In this document: in pieces, positions 9,728-18,494 of the stretch
Layout: each line of letters begins with the position of its first letter
How positions within the stretch are numbered: the first letter of the stretch is position 1
Origin: Acidovorax delafieldii 2AN
Lineage (GTDB): Bacteria > Pseudomonadota > Gammaproteobacteria > Burkholderiales > Burkholderiaceae_C
Length of the DNA: 58,107 nucleotides
Direction of reading: 5' to 3'
Assembly (NCBI RefSeq): GCF_000175235.1
Contig: NZ_ACQT01000006.1
Coordinates: 1-58,107, forward strand
The notes under the pieces: generated by a model
The model's database searches: none
What the model saw: the letters and a program-made list of their open reading frames with translations, nothing else
Told to the model about the DNA's origin: nothing
Made by a program: the position numbers and the translations under genes

Positions 9728-10156
9728 TCATTGAGTATCACGAACTGGTTTATCGCTGCTTTCCTGTTGTTGGCTGCCCGATGTGCGAGTTTCGCAAGCG
9801 TTAATCAGGCCCGAAACGATTTCTCCCGCCTTAAGAGGGGCGGCTCTTCCCGTCAGTTGCTCTGCAGGATCGCGCGGACGGGGAGGCTCCCCTGGCTTTC
9901 CCCAAAGTCGCCAAAGCTCCCGGATTGCTCGCCAATAATCCATTTGAGTCGCCCAAGAAAGTCGTTTTTTCCCCCTCTGGTGCTTCCAAAAACTGATGAC
10001 TGTAACGAGCCCTACTTGACCTGCGGTGCGGGCTCCACAGGATTCTGCGTGGGCTGCAAATACCTGCATCATTCTGCGCTGTCGCGCTCTATATTTTTTG
10101 CACCCCTTGCTAGCCCAGGCGTGTGTGGCCTGCTCTACTTTCTTACGCAACGTCAT
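9728..10156 (-). CDS. small protein coupled to the integrase, core-binding-like
   Basis: A 142-residue basic protein whose ATG overlaps the integrase stop (ATGA at 10,153-10,156), so it is probably translated by re-initiation after the recombinase. It has a helical segment (QMDYWRAIRELWRLWG, about 71-86) and a basic N-terminus (KKYRARQRRMM), reminiscent of the SAM-like core-binding domain of tyrosine recombinases. No catalytic domain follows. It could be an accessory DNA-binding or directionality factor for the neighbouring integrase. Function unknown. The tight overlap and good coding look make it a likely real gene. Confidence 0.65.
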   Translation of the reverse strand: MTLRKKVEQATHAWASKGCKKYRARQRRMMQVFAAHAESCGARTAGQVGLVTVISFWKHQRGKKRLSWATQMDYWRAIRELWRLWGKPGEPPRPRDPAEQLTGRAAPLKAGEIVSGLINACETRTSGSQQQESSDKPVRDTQ

Positions 10157-11091
10157 CGCCGCCCTCCAATATATTCCGCTACGACCTCGACGCGGTTGTG
10201 GCCCAGTTCCTTGGAGATCTCTTTTCGGGCGTCCAAATCTTTGCTCTTATCAGCGATTACGCCGCTCGCCGCGGGCGCCGCGTGCCCCGTCTTCTCTTGG
10301 TAGCGCTGGCACGCGTATGCCGAGCGCAGGTCGTGCAGGCCACCTGTGGTGTGTTGCCGCACCAAGTCCCGCGCTTCGCGCAACTCTTTGGAGCGCCACT
10401 TCTGCCATGATTGGTCAATAGGAATCATCGATCTGTCCCTGCCCTGAGCTTGGGCGGCGCGCTGCAGCGCCTGCACTTGCTCCTGCGAGGCGATGGGCAC
10501 CTCACGTCTGCGCCCGCCCTTTGTCCCGCTGGTGATGGTTACGCTCTCTTTTTCTCGGGCTTGTGTCAGTGCTGCGCGTGCGTCGAGTAGGGATGCTTCC
10601 TTACTGCGCAACCCCAATTCGCGCGCCAACTCCACCACAGCAGCCACACGGTCCCCCAACTTAACGCGCACGGCCTCGACGGCGCTGGCACAAGCCGCGC
10701 GGTCAAGCGCCCCGGGCGCGTCTTGGCGGACGGCGCAGCGTTGAGGGATATTGCAGTCCTTCGTCGGAGAAACTGATTGCCATTTTCTCTGAGTGGCAAT
10801 TGACATTACTGAATTCACGGCCGAAATATAAACTTGTGCGGTGGCGGCCGATAAATCTCTTGTATTTACCTTCTGGGCTAGCTCGCGGCCATATTTTTTA
10901 ACTAACTCGCGGGTGACGTCTTCCATTTTTTTAACGCCATTAGCTTTGGCCCAAATTGTGAAAGAATGCCATCTGTGGTGATTGGTTCCCGCGGTAGAAA
11001 AGGAAACGCTGCGATTTTTGACGGCGTCGTTGAGTGCAAATTTGCCGGCAATACCCATGTCGCGAGAGCCTAATCCAAAGTTTCGAGTCAT
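10153..11091 (-). CDS. tyrosine recombinase / integrase
   Basis: Site-specific recombinase of 312 residues. The N-terminal part (about 20-110) is a core-binding region. The catalytic residues can be placed as R162 (GLRSKEA), K191 (GTKGGRRRE), H253 and R256 (GLHDLRSAYA), H298 (ELGHNR) and Y307 (AEYIGG), a full tyrosine-recombinase set. It resembles the Integrase_1-type recombinases carried by integrative elements rather than XerC/D. A strong AGGAGG lies 5-6 nt before the ATG. Its stop overlaps the downstream small gene. No tRNA-type attachment site was recognised nearby. Confidence 0.85.
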   Translation of the reverse strand: MTRNFGLGSRDMGIAGKFALNDAVKNRSVSFSTAGTNHHRWHSFTIWAKANGVKKMEDVTRELVKKYGRELAQKVNTRDLSAATAQVYISAVNSVMSIATQRKWQSVSPTKDCNIPQRCAVRQDAPGALDRAACASAVEAVRVKLGDRVAAVVELARELGLRSKEASLLDARAALTQAREKESVTITSGTKGGRRREVPIASQEQVQALQRAAQAQGRDRSMIPIDQSWQKWRSKELREARDLVRQHTTGGLHDLRSAYACQRYQEKTGHAAPAASGVIADKSKDLDARKEISKELGHNRVEVVAEYIGGRR

Positions 11092-11109
11092 ATTTCCTCC
11101 TTTTTTGGT

Positions 11110-11166
11110 TGCATTCTTAAAAGCAATGAGAGATTGATTTTAAGAATGCACACTGGGAAGTGTGCA
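11110..11166. promoter_or_regulatory. two overlapping inverted repeats upstream of the integrase
   Basis: A perfect 13-bp inverted repeat (TGCATTCTTAAAA at 11,110-11,122 and its complement at 11,138-11,150) is followed by a second perfect 8-bp repeat (TGCACACT 11,147-11,154 and AGTGTGCA 11,159-11,166). They share 11,147-11,150. They start 18 bp before the integrase ATG, inside its promoter or leader. They could be an operator, a recombinase arm site or a regulatory hairpin. Confidence 0.5.
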
Positions 11167-11648
11167 GATTGGTTTAGGCTCTATTTCATATGGGCCTAAG
11201 TTGCCATATTCTGGCTCAGAAAATAAGTTTGGTACAGTTTTCTGCGCCTCTCCCGGACCTTGAGATGGTAAATGTTATGCACAGGTCGTTTACCCGGCGG
11301 AAAATGGGAGACACCAGTTTTGCGCGGTGGTGTAGCGCTTTGACGCTAATAATTAAATAGCTAATTGCAATGCAGGGTGCTTTCTCGTGCTGGGGGTCAA
11401 TCCATATAGCAAAACGGCCTCGCGCCGCCTGCAAGCAGTCCTAAAAAGCGTGCATTGATGTCATCTGCAGCCCGATTGGCCGCTATGTACTTTTTTGCGA
11501 TCGCAGATGTCAAGCAACTCATGCAAATGCTGATGCAAGAGCTCTTGTTGCGTTGAGTAAGAAAGATCCTTGAGCAGTGCCCATGTGATTAAAATTGCTG
11601 ACGCAATTCGCCTCGAGCTCAATCACGAGTCAATTTGTAATATTCATT
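11167..11648. other. non-coding gap upstream of the integrase
   Basis: No convincing gene. A 72-codon frame at 11,216-11,434 (minus) has no recognisable domain or start signal. The stretch is clearly more AT-rich than the flanking operons and contains a 10-bp palindrome TGCGATCGCA at about 11,497. Confidence 0.4.
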
Positions 11649-11809
11649 ACGGCAACTAAGCCGTGGCACTTGGCAAGCAAGTGCGCTATTCAGATGCGTG
11701 CAGCAAACGCGAAATGCTGCAGCTATTTCAAGATGCTGGTTTTATAAGCTAGCATCTAATTTTAAAAAGCGTCCTAATATAGGAATGCTTTAAGTGGCTA
11801 AAAGCCACT
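11649..11809. other. array of six consecutive stem-loops
   Basis: Short inverted repeats follow one another with little space between them: 11,649-11,664 (5-bp stem), 11,666-11,684 (GCACTTG/CAAGTGC), about 11,711-11,729 (imperfect GAAAT...ATTTC palindrome), 11,731-11,757 (AGATGCT/AGCATCT), 11,772-11,784 (TCCTA/TAGGA) and 11,793-11,809 (AGTGGCT/AGCCACT). No reading frame spans them. This could be a structured RNA or recombination sites of the integrative element. No known RNA family was recognised. Confidence 0.4.
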
Positions 11810-12029
11810 ATTACTTTAATGTTGACGGGTTCAAATAGAACACGGCGAAGCACTGGGCCCGCTACTAATTATTTATTAATCGCATCAGCGTCTGCGATGG
11901 AACCGTCAGCATTACGCACAACGTGTTTTGCACATCTTACTACAAAAATGCAACAGGAAGCAAATCAGAAGTGATGTTGCGCGGAGGCGACAAGTAGATG
12001 ACTCCCATCCAGAAGGGGCCAGGGTCAGG

Positions 12030-12290
12030 TTCTCTAGGGAAACCCGCAAAACATACATCCTTCTTTGGTAGATCTCGGCAGGAGCCGCACATGGCATGAC
12101 GCAAAGCAGCCATGGCTGGGAGCATCGAGAGAACCGCGCAAGCGGGAGTTGGTGGGAGCTTGTGGTTCCCGGGGCGGCACTGATCGAACTCATTGCCCCG
12201 TACTGCCCTGGAGGCAAGAATGGCCGCCCACCCGCGAATGCCGTCAGGGTCCGCCGGACCCACATCCTGCACCGACAGGCCGCATGTAAG
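12030..12290 (+). pseudogene. IS5-family transposase remnant
   Basis: In one frame, residues VVPGAALIELIAPYCPGG then GRPP (about 12,162-12,230) match the start of IS5-type transposases, which typically read VPW-x-LxxLIxPxYPxGxxGRPP followed by a leucine-rich MLRxHFLQQW. A preceding piece TRKTYILLW in another frame (about 12,035) matches the usual TRRExFL segment. The catalytic part is gone and the remnant has internal indels. The sequence from here to 12,575 shows no other gene. Confidence 0.55.
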
Positions 12291-12575
12291 ACAGCAAACT
12301 CTTCAGACCTTCGCCCCGATGAGTCTTCTTCTCCTGGAGACGCCCAAGCAAGGCCGTCCCTGAAGTTCGCTGGCGATCAGCAGTCTTGGTAAGTCCGGGT
12401 TATACAATCGCAGCCAATTCAGACGCCCAGGGTGCTATTTAAGACCCCCCAGGGCACTTTCTGCGCACCAGCGCACCAGCGCATCAGCGACCGCGTGGTT
12501 TGCTATCCGGGCGTACCGAAGGCCGGTGGCGGCCCCCTTGCTCGCCATACCAACACAGAAAGAGTGGAGTGCCCG

Positions 12576-12947
12576 ATGGCATCGTTGCAAATCACTACCG
12601 CGCTTTTGGGGATTGGCCTTGCCGCACTGATCCTATATCTAATACGCCGGGATCACCTGTATCTGATGCATGGCTTGTTCTGGGTGGTGGTGGCTGCCGC
12701 AGCAGCCATATTGGGTGCATGGCCTGGCTTGATTGACCGACTGGCCTCATGGACTGGGTTCAGCTACCCGCCGGCCCTACTGCTGCTGCTGGCCTGCATG
12801 GTCCTGATCATCAAGGCCCTGCACACCGACATGGTCAACACCCGTATCGAGCGCGACGTGCGCCGCATGAATCAACGCTTGGCCTTGCTGGAAGCAGACC
12901 TCGACACCGTTCGCTTGGCCCATCCTTCTGATTCCGACATCTCGTGA
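12576..12947 (+). CDS. DUF2304-family small membrane protein
   Basis: A 123-residue protein with three predicted membrane segments (about 5-23, 32-50 and 65-84) and a basic, coiled C-terminal tail (RIERDVRRMNQRLALLEADL). Size and layout fit DUF2304, a small membrane family often found in surface-glycan loci beside glycosyltransferases. The ATG at 12,576 is chosen over an upstream in-frame start because the upstream part does not look coding. Its stop overlaps the manC start, so it is probably the first gene of the polysaccharide operon. Biochemical role unknown. Confidence 0.75.
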   Translation: MASLQITTALLGIGLAALILYLIRRDHLYLMHGLFWVVVAAAAAILGAWPGLIDRLASWTGFSYPPALLLLLACMVLIIKALHTDMVNTRIERDVRRMNQRLALLEADLDTVRLAHPSDSDIS

Positions 12948-14410
12948 CTGCCCCTTTGCTCCCCGTCATTTTGTGTGGCGGCTCAGGTACGCGCCTGTGG
13001 CCGCTCTCACGAGAAAGCTACCCAAAGCAGTTTTTGGCGTTGACGGGGGGGCAAACCATGCTGCAGCAAACGGCCACGCGCTTGCATGGTCTGCACTCTA
13101 CTATCCCGCAGGCACCCGCTCCGCTTTTGGTGTGCAACGAAGAACATCGTTTTCTGGTGGCCAGCCAGTTGATGGATGCGGGAGTGTCCGGTGCGACTAT
13201 TCTTTTAGAACCCGCCGCGCGCAACACCGCGCCCGCGCTTACCATTGCGGCGCTGCACGCATGCGCGGGTAGGGAAGACCCTGTCATGCTTGCCATGCCG
13301 GCCGACCATGTGATTGCTGATCTAGCAGCTTTCCAATACGCGGTGCAAACCGCCTATGAGGTCGCGCGTCAAGGGAATGTGGTCACCTTTGGAGTGGTAG
13401 GCAGCTATCCCGAAACCGGCTATGGCTACATCCGTTATTGTCCAGCGCAGGCGCAGAGCGTGCATTTGGTGGAGGGCTTTACCGAGAAACCCGATGCTGA
13501 GCGCGCCCGACAGTATCTGGCGGATGGCAACTACCTATGGAACAGCGGCCTTTTCATGCTGCGCGCCAGTACGTGGCTGCAAGCCATGACCCATTGTCGT
13601 CCCGACATGCTGCACGCCTGCGAGGCTGCGATGCAGGCCGCCCGCCATGACCTTGACTTCATACGCCCCGATGCGGCGGCTTTTAACTCAAGCCCTTCGG
13701 ACTCCATCGATTACGCGGTGATAGAGAAGCTGCCCGCCCACCCCGAATGGGGTTTGAAGCTCTGTGTGGTACCCATGCAGGCAGGCTGGTCTGATGTAGG
13801 CGCGTGGGACGCCGTTTGGAAAGTGAGCGAACAGGACGCCTGCGGTAATGCGGTGGTGGGTGATTTGGTGCTGCATCAAAGCTGTACCGACTCTCTGCTC
13901 GTGTCCAGCAGTCGCTTGGTTGCTGGCGTGGGGTTACAGAACCTCATTGTGGTCGAAACGCCCGACGCTGTCCTGGTAGTTGACAAGCGCTGTACCCAAG
14001 ACATCAAACAAATGGTGGCAAGCCTTGCACGTACTAGCCATTCGTTGGCCCACACGCACCGCAAGGTTTGCCGCCCCTGGGGATGGTACGACTGCGTTGA
14101 TAGAGGTGACCGATTTCAGGTCAAGCGCATTGTGGTCAATCCTGGCGCCAGCTTGAGCTTGCAGATGCACCAACACCGCGCAGAGCACTGGGTGGTGGTC
14201 AAGGGGGTGGCTGAAGTCACTCACGGTGATCGCTGCTTTTTGCTTCACGAGAACGAATCGACCTATATACCCGTAGGACACGCTCACCGGCTGCGCAACT
14301 CAGGTGGCGAGCCGTTGGAGATCATCGAAATCCAATCAGGTGCCTATTTAGGGGAGGACGATATTGTGCGCCTGGATGATGTGTACGGCCGGACCGAGAA
14401 GGTGCAATGA
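12944..14410 (+). CDS. manC: mannose-1-P guanylyltransferase / mannose-6-P isomerase
   Basis: Bifunctional type II phosphomannose isomerase/GDP-mannose pyrophosphorylase of 488 residues, making GDP-mannose for the surface polysaccharide. The N-terminal nucleotidyltransferase has GGSGTRLWPLSRESYPKQF at about 10-28 and the FTEKPD motif at about 183. The C-terminal cupin isomerase domain has RPWGWYDC and the metal-site region MHQHRAEHW. The start is GTG, overlapping the preceding stop by 4 nt. No GDP-mannose-modifying enzymes (gmd, rmd) are in the window, so mannose itself or a sugar made elsewhere is expected in the glycan. Confidence 0.95.
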   Translation: MTAPLLPVILCGGSGTRLWPLSRESYPKQFLALTGGQTMLQQTATRLHGLHSTIPQAPAPLLVCNEEHRFLVASQLMDAGVSGATILLEPAARNTAPALTIAALHACAGREDPVMLAMPADHVIADLAAFQYAVQTAYEVARQGNVVTFGVVGSYPETGYGYIRYCPAQAQSVHLVEGFTEKPDAERARQYLADGNYLWNSGLFMLRASTWLQAMTHCRPDMLHACEAAMQAARHDLDFIRPDAAAFNSSPSDSIDYAVIEKLPAHPEWGLKLCVVPMQAGWSDVGAWDAVWKVSEQDACGNAVVGDLVLHQSCTDSLLVSSSRLVAGVGLQNLIVVETPDAVLVVDKRCTQDIKQMVASLARTSHSLAHTHRKVCRPWGWYDCVDRGDRFQVKRIVVNPGASLSLQMHQHRAEHWVVVKGVAEVTHGDRCFLLHENESTYIPVGHAHRLRNSGGEPLEIIEIQSGAYLGEDDIVRLDDVYGRTEKVQ

Positions 14411-14411
14411 C

Positions 14412-15526
14412 ATGAGCGGTGCGCAACTGGTGGCCGAAGCTGCCGATCCCGTTCTGGCGCTGCGGTTTGATGCGCCGCATGTGCCAGGGCGGGGGATTGG
14501 CGTGCTTGTCATCAACTACAACACCGCACGTCAAACCTTGCGCTGCCTGGAGTCCATTCAGCAGTCCACCGTGCTACCTGACTGGGTTTTGGTTTTGGAC
14601 AACGCCTCGTCCGAAGATGATTTTCAGCATTTGCTTCACGGGTGTCGGCCGCCTGAGGGTGGAACCCTGCAGATCTATCGTTCAGATGAGAATCTGGGCT
14701 TTGCTAAGGGCAGCAATGTGCTCATTGATCTCCTACTTGAGCAGCCCGCATGCCGGTACATCATGCTGCTCAACAACGACGCTGTGGCGCAGAGAGACAT
14801 GCTCGCCTCGCTGCGCACTGCATTGGGCGACGCTGGCGAAGAAGTTGGCCTTGCAGGGGGACGCATGCACAAACTGGCGGATCCCACACAGGTGGACACG
14901 CTGGGTATTGCTCTCTATGCCAGCCTGATGCCCGCTGACCGTAAAACATTGGAAGACATTTACGTGGGCCCCACAGGTGGCTGCTGCATGCTCACCAGGG
15001 CATTGGTCAACCGGTTGAAGTCCGTTTCAGGCTATTGCTTCGATCCCCGTTTTTTTGTTATTGCGAAGACACCGACATGGTTGTACGCGCGGTGCTGCTC
15101 GGCTACCGCCCTCTCTATCTAGATCAATTGTTGGCATTGCACGAGGGACAGGCCAGCAGCGGTGGTGGCTACAACTCTTTCATCGCATACCACGGCCTGC
15201 GCAATACCCTGTGGATGCACATAAAGCTTATGCCCGCAGGCATGCTGTGGCGCTACGGCCTTGTTTTACTGCTGGCTCATGTGTTGATGGTGGGGCGCCA
15301 CATCCTGGCGGGGCGGTTTTCGCTCATGTGGCGTGTTTACCGAGATGCATTTGGCCAATTTCCAGAATTCATGGCGGAACGTAAACGCTTTCACCCACAC
15401 GTTCAATCCCATTCCGGTGCGTTGTCGCGCTACATAACGCCGCGCTTTTACCGCAAAGGCTACGCAGGCTCAGTTGCGCAAGAGCATCCTATTTTTAAAT
15501 ACTTCTTTTCCAGCTCAAAACAATGA
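14412..15526 (+). pseudogene. family-2 glycosyltransferase with a 1-nt frameshift
   Basis: The first frame (14,412-15,122) starts like a rhamnosyltransferase-type GT2: GVLVINYNTARQTLRCLESI, VLVLDNASSEDDF, MLLNNDAVAQRD and GGCCMLTRAL. It then runs out of frame after FDPRFF. The second frame continues exactly with FCYCEDTDMVVRAVLLGYRP and a normal C-terminal region to 15,526. Joining them needs one extra T in the T7 run at 15,050-15,056. The join falls at the conserved ED motif, so the first frame alone should be inactive. It may be a mutation, a homopolymer sequencing error, phase variation or a -1 frameshift; the T7 is a perfect T TTT TTT slippery heptamer in the zero frame. It sits between manC and rmlB, with a 4-nt overlap to the latter. 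Confidence 0.8.
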
Positions 15527-16605
15527 CTATCTTGGTTACTGGCGGTGCCGGTTTTATCGGTGCCAACTTCGTTCTGGACTGGCTTGCCACCTGCGACGAG
15601 CCGGTGGTCAACCTCGACAAACTCACTTACGCTGGCAACCTGCACAACCTGGAAAGCCTGCAGGGCGATGCGCGCCACATCTTCGTGCAGGGCGACATCG
15701 GCGACAGCGCACTCGTGCAGCGCCTGCTGGCCGAGCACCGGCCCCGCGCCATCGTCAACTTCGCCGCGGAATCGCACGTGGACCGCTCCATCCACGGCCC
15801 CGAAGACTTCATCCAGACCAACGTCGTCGGCACCTTCAGGCTGTTGGAAGCCGCACGGCACTACTGGCAAGCGCTGCCTGCTATCAAAAAAGAAGCGTTC
15901 CGCTTCCTGCACGTCTCCACCGACGAGGTCTACGGCACTCTCTCGGCCACCGACCCGGCCTTCACCGAAGACAACACCTACGAGCCCAACAGCCCGTACT
16001 CGGCCAGCAAGGCCGCCAGCGACCACCTTGTACGCGCCTGGCACCACACCTACGGCCTGCCGGTGCTCACCACCAACTGCAGCAACAACTACGGCCCCTA
16101 CCACTTCCCCGAGAAGCTCATTCCGCTGATGATCGTGAACGCCCTGGCGGGCAAGAACCTGCCCGTGTACGGCGACGGCATGCAGATCCGCGACTGGCTC
16201 TACGTCAAAGACCACTGCAGCGCCATCCGCCGCGTGCTCCAGGCCGGCCAGCTGGGCGAGACCTACAACGTGGGCGGCTGGAACGAAAAGCCCAACATCG
16301 ACATAGTGAACACCGTCTGCGCCCTGCTGGACGAGCTGCGCCCCCGCTCTGACGGGCAAAGCTACCGCGCGCAGATCACCTACGTCCAGGACCGCCCTGG
16401 CCACGACCGGCGCTATGCCATCGACGCCCGCAAGATTGAGCGCGAGCTGGGCTGGAAACCGGCAGAAACCTTCGACAGCGGCATCCGCAAGACCGTTCAG
16501 TGGTACCTGGACCACCCCGAATGGGTGGCCCAGGTGCAATCGGGCGCCTACCGTGAATGGGTGCAGAAGCAATATGACAACGCAACAATGAAGCAAATCG
16601 CATGA
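15523..16605 (+). CDS. rfbB: dTDP-glucose 4,6-dehydratase
   Basis: Converts dTDP-glucose to dTDP-4-keto-6-deoxyglucose. It has 360 residues with the NAD-binding [10 protein letters not shown] at about 7-16, the active-site STDEVYG at about 132-138 and the [11 protein letters not shown] (YxxxK) motif at about 161. Start ATG overlaps the preceding stop (ATGA), and its own stop overlaps rfbA. The codons around 15,868-15,895 ([11 protein letters not shown]) look like an imprint of the local intergenic repeat. The product has no rmlC/rmlD partners here and is probably channelled to the Fdt enzymes further down the locus. Confidence 0.97.
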   Translation: MTILVTGGAGFIGANFVLDWLATCDEPVVNLDKLTYAGNLHNLESLQGDARHIFVQGDIGDSALVQRLLAEHRPRAIVNFAAESHVDRSIHGPEDFIQTNVVGTFRLLEAARHYWQALPAIKKEAFRFLHVSTDEVYGTLSATDPAFTEDNTYEPNSPYSASKAASDHLVRAWHHTYGLPVLTTNCSNNYGPYHFPEKLIPLMIVNALAGKNLPVYGDGMQIRDWLYVKDHCSAIRRVLQAGQLGETYNVGGWNEKPNIDIVNTVCALLDELRPRSDGQSYRAQITYVQDRPGHDRRYAIDARKIERELGWKPAETFDSGIRKTVQWYLDHPEWVAQVQSGAYREWVQKQYDNATMKQIA

Positions 16606-17486
16606 ATAAGCGCAAAGGCATCATCCTGGCCGGCGGCTCTGGCACGCGCCTGCACCCGGCCACCCTGGCCATCAGCAAGCAACTGCTGCCGGTGTACGAC
16701 AAGCCCATGATCTACTACCCGCTGAGCACCCTCATGCTGGCGGGCATCCGCGACATCCTGGTCATCAGCACCCCGCAAGACACACCACGCTTTGAGCAAC
16801 TGCTGGGCGACGGCAGCCAATGGGGCCTGAACCTGCAATACGCCGTGCAACCCAGCCCCGACGGCCTGGCGCAGGCCTTCGTGATTGGCGAGCAATTCGT
16901 CGGCAACGCCCCCTCGGCCCTGGTGCTGGGCGACAACATCTTCCACGGCCACGACTTCCATGAACTGCTGGGCAACGCCAGCGCCCGCACCGAGGGCGCC
17001 AGCGTCTTCGCCTACCACGTGCACGACCCTGAGCGTTACGGCGTTGCCGAATTTGACGCCCAAGGCCGGGTCCTGTCCCTGGAAGAAAAGCCCAAGGCCC
17101 CCAAGTCCAACTACGCCGTCACTGGCCTGTACTTCTACGACAACCAGGTCGTAGACCTGGCCAAGGGCCTCAAGCCCTCCGCCCGGGGCGAATACGAAAT
17201 CACCGACCTGAATCGCCTGTACCTGGAGCAAGGCCAGCTCAACGTCGAAATCATGGGCCGAGGCTACGCCTGGCTGGACACCGGCACCCACGACAGCCTG
17301 CTCGAAGCCGGCCAATTCATCGCCACCCTGGAACACCGCCAGGGCCTCAAAATCGCCTGCCCCGAAGAAATCGCCTGGTGCAGCCAATGGATCAACACCG
17401 AACAGCTCCAGCGCCTGGCCAAACCCCTGAACAAAAATGGCTATGGGCAATATCTGCTGCGCATCGCGCAAGAAACCATTTACTGA
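16602..17486 (+). CDS. rfbA: glucose-1-phosphate thymidylyltransferase
   Basis: Makes dTDP-glucose from glucose-1-phosphate and dTTP, the first step of the dTDP-deoxysugar pathway. It has 294 residues, normal for RmlA, with [20 protein letters not shown] at about 10-29 and the [19 protein letters not shown] segment near 160. It overlaps rfbB by 4 nt and clearly forms one unit with it. Both genes are more GC-rich than the export genes that follow. The base composition changes in the 189-bp spacer (17,487-17,675) that separates rfbA from wzm. Confidence 0.97.
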   Translation: MNKRKGIILAGGSGTRLHPATLAISKQLLPVYDKPMIYYPLSTLMLAGIRDILVISTPQDTPRFEQLLGDGSQWGLNLQYAVQPSPDGLAQAFVIGEQFVGNAPSALVLGDNIFHGHDFHELLGNASARTEGASVFAYHVHDPERYGVAEFDAQGRVLSLEEKPKAPKSNYAVTGLYFYDNQVVDLAKGLKPSARGEYEITDLNRLYLEQGQLNVEIMGRGYAWLDTGTHDSLLEAGQFIATLEHRQGLKIACPEEIAWCSQWINTEQLQRLAKPLNKNGYGQYLLRIAQETIY

Positions 17487-17675
17487 GCAGTGCATGCTGA
17501 AATATATCGCCAATTTTGTACATACAACGACCGCATACTTTGGGCCCAAACGTGAACACCTCTGGGCTGTTACGGCTCAGCGCCTGACCATTCATCGGGG
17601 CGTACCGCGCGAGCCGTTTTTGCCTGGGACGTATGCAGGAGCAGCGCTGCTTATATTGACAGAGGTAATCGACTG

Positions 17676-18494
17676 ATGCGCCACTTTTCCGCAACTCCGA
17701 GAGAAATGCTTGCTACCCTCTGGCGTCATCGTGATCTGATTAATGCCTCCACCAAACGCGAAGTATTAGGTCGTTATCGTGGTTCAAGCCTGGGTCTTTT
17801 GTGGTCATTTTTTAACCCTGTTTTCATGTTGATCATCTACACCTTTGTCTTTAGCGTGGTTTTTAAAGCACGCTGGAGCGGAGGTGGTGAATCAAAAACG
17901 GAATTTGCACTTGTATTGTTTTCCGGTCTAATCGTCTTTAACTTATTTTCGGAATGCATAAATCGAGCGCCCGGGTTGATTTTGTCTAATGTTAATTACG
18001 TTAAAAAAGTTGTTTTTCCACTGGAAATACTGCCTTTTGTTGCTTTTTTATCTGCATTGTTTCATGCTGCTATCAGTCTATGCGTCTGGTTGTCTGCTTA
18101 TGTTATATTCATCGGTACTCCTCCTATTACTATTTTTTACTTGCCATTAATATTAATTCCTTTTGTTATGTTTATAATGGGCATCAGTTGGGTATTGACC
18201 TCGTTAGGCGTTTATCTCCGGGATGCGGGGCAGTTTGTTGGGATTTTGACTGCAGTACTCATGTTTCTCAGCCCCGTTTTTTATCCCATCACATCTCTTC
18301 CGGAATCCTACCGCTACCTTCTCTATTTCAACCCGCTTACGCTGGTGATCGAGCAATTCCGCGCGGTGCTGTATTTTGGCAAAGCTCCATATTTTTCATT
18401 GCTTGCCGTATACTGGGTCGCGACGTTTTTCGCTGCTTGGTTGGGATTTGCTTGGTTTCAGAAGACTCGTAAAGGTTTTGCAGATGTCCTCTGA
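17676..18494 (+). CDS. wzm: polysaccharide ABC exporter permease (Wzm-like)
   Basis: ABC-2 type permease of 272 residues with six predicted membrane segments and the typical N-terminus ending in REVLGRYRGSSLGLLWSFFNP. With the ATPase encoded next it would export undecaprenyl-linked polysaccharide across the inner membrane. This marks the locus as ABC-transporter-dependent rather than Wzx/Wzy-dependent. The coding sequence is markedly AT-richer than rfbBA upstream, as often seen for transferred glycan-export genes. It overlaps the ATPase gene by 11 nt. Confidence 0.93.
   Translation: MRHFSATPREMLATLWRHRDLINASTKREVLGRYRGSSLGLLWSFFNPVFMLIIYTFVFSVVFKARWSGGGESKTEFALVLFSGLIVFNLFSECINRAPGLILSNVNYVKKVVFPLEILPFVAFLSALFHAAISLCVWLSAYVIFIGTPPITIFYLPLILIPFVMFIMGISWVLTSLGVYLRDAGQFVGILTAVLMFLSPVFYPITSLPESYRYLLYFNPLTLVIEQFRAVLYFGKAPYFSLLAVYWVATFFAAWLGFAWFQKTRKGFADVL

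Noticed and set aside
11216-11434. A 72-codon minus-strand gene
   Set aside because: No start signal or domain, and the composition looks non-coding.
12432-12575. Longer N-terminus for the DUF2304 protein
   Set aside because: The upstream residues are not hydrophobic or conserved-looking and would add 48 residues before the first membrane helix.
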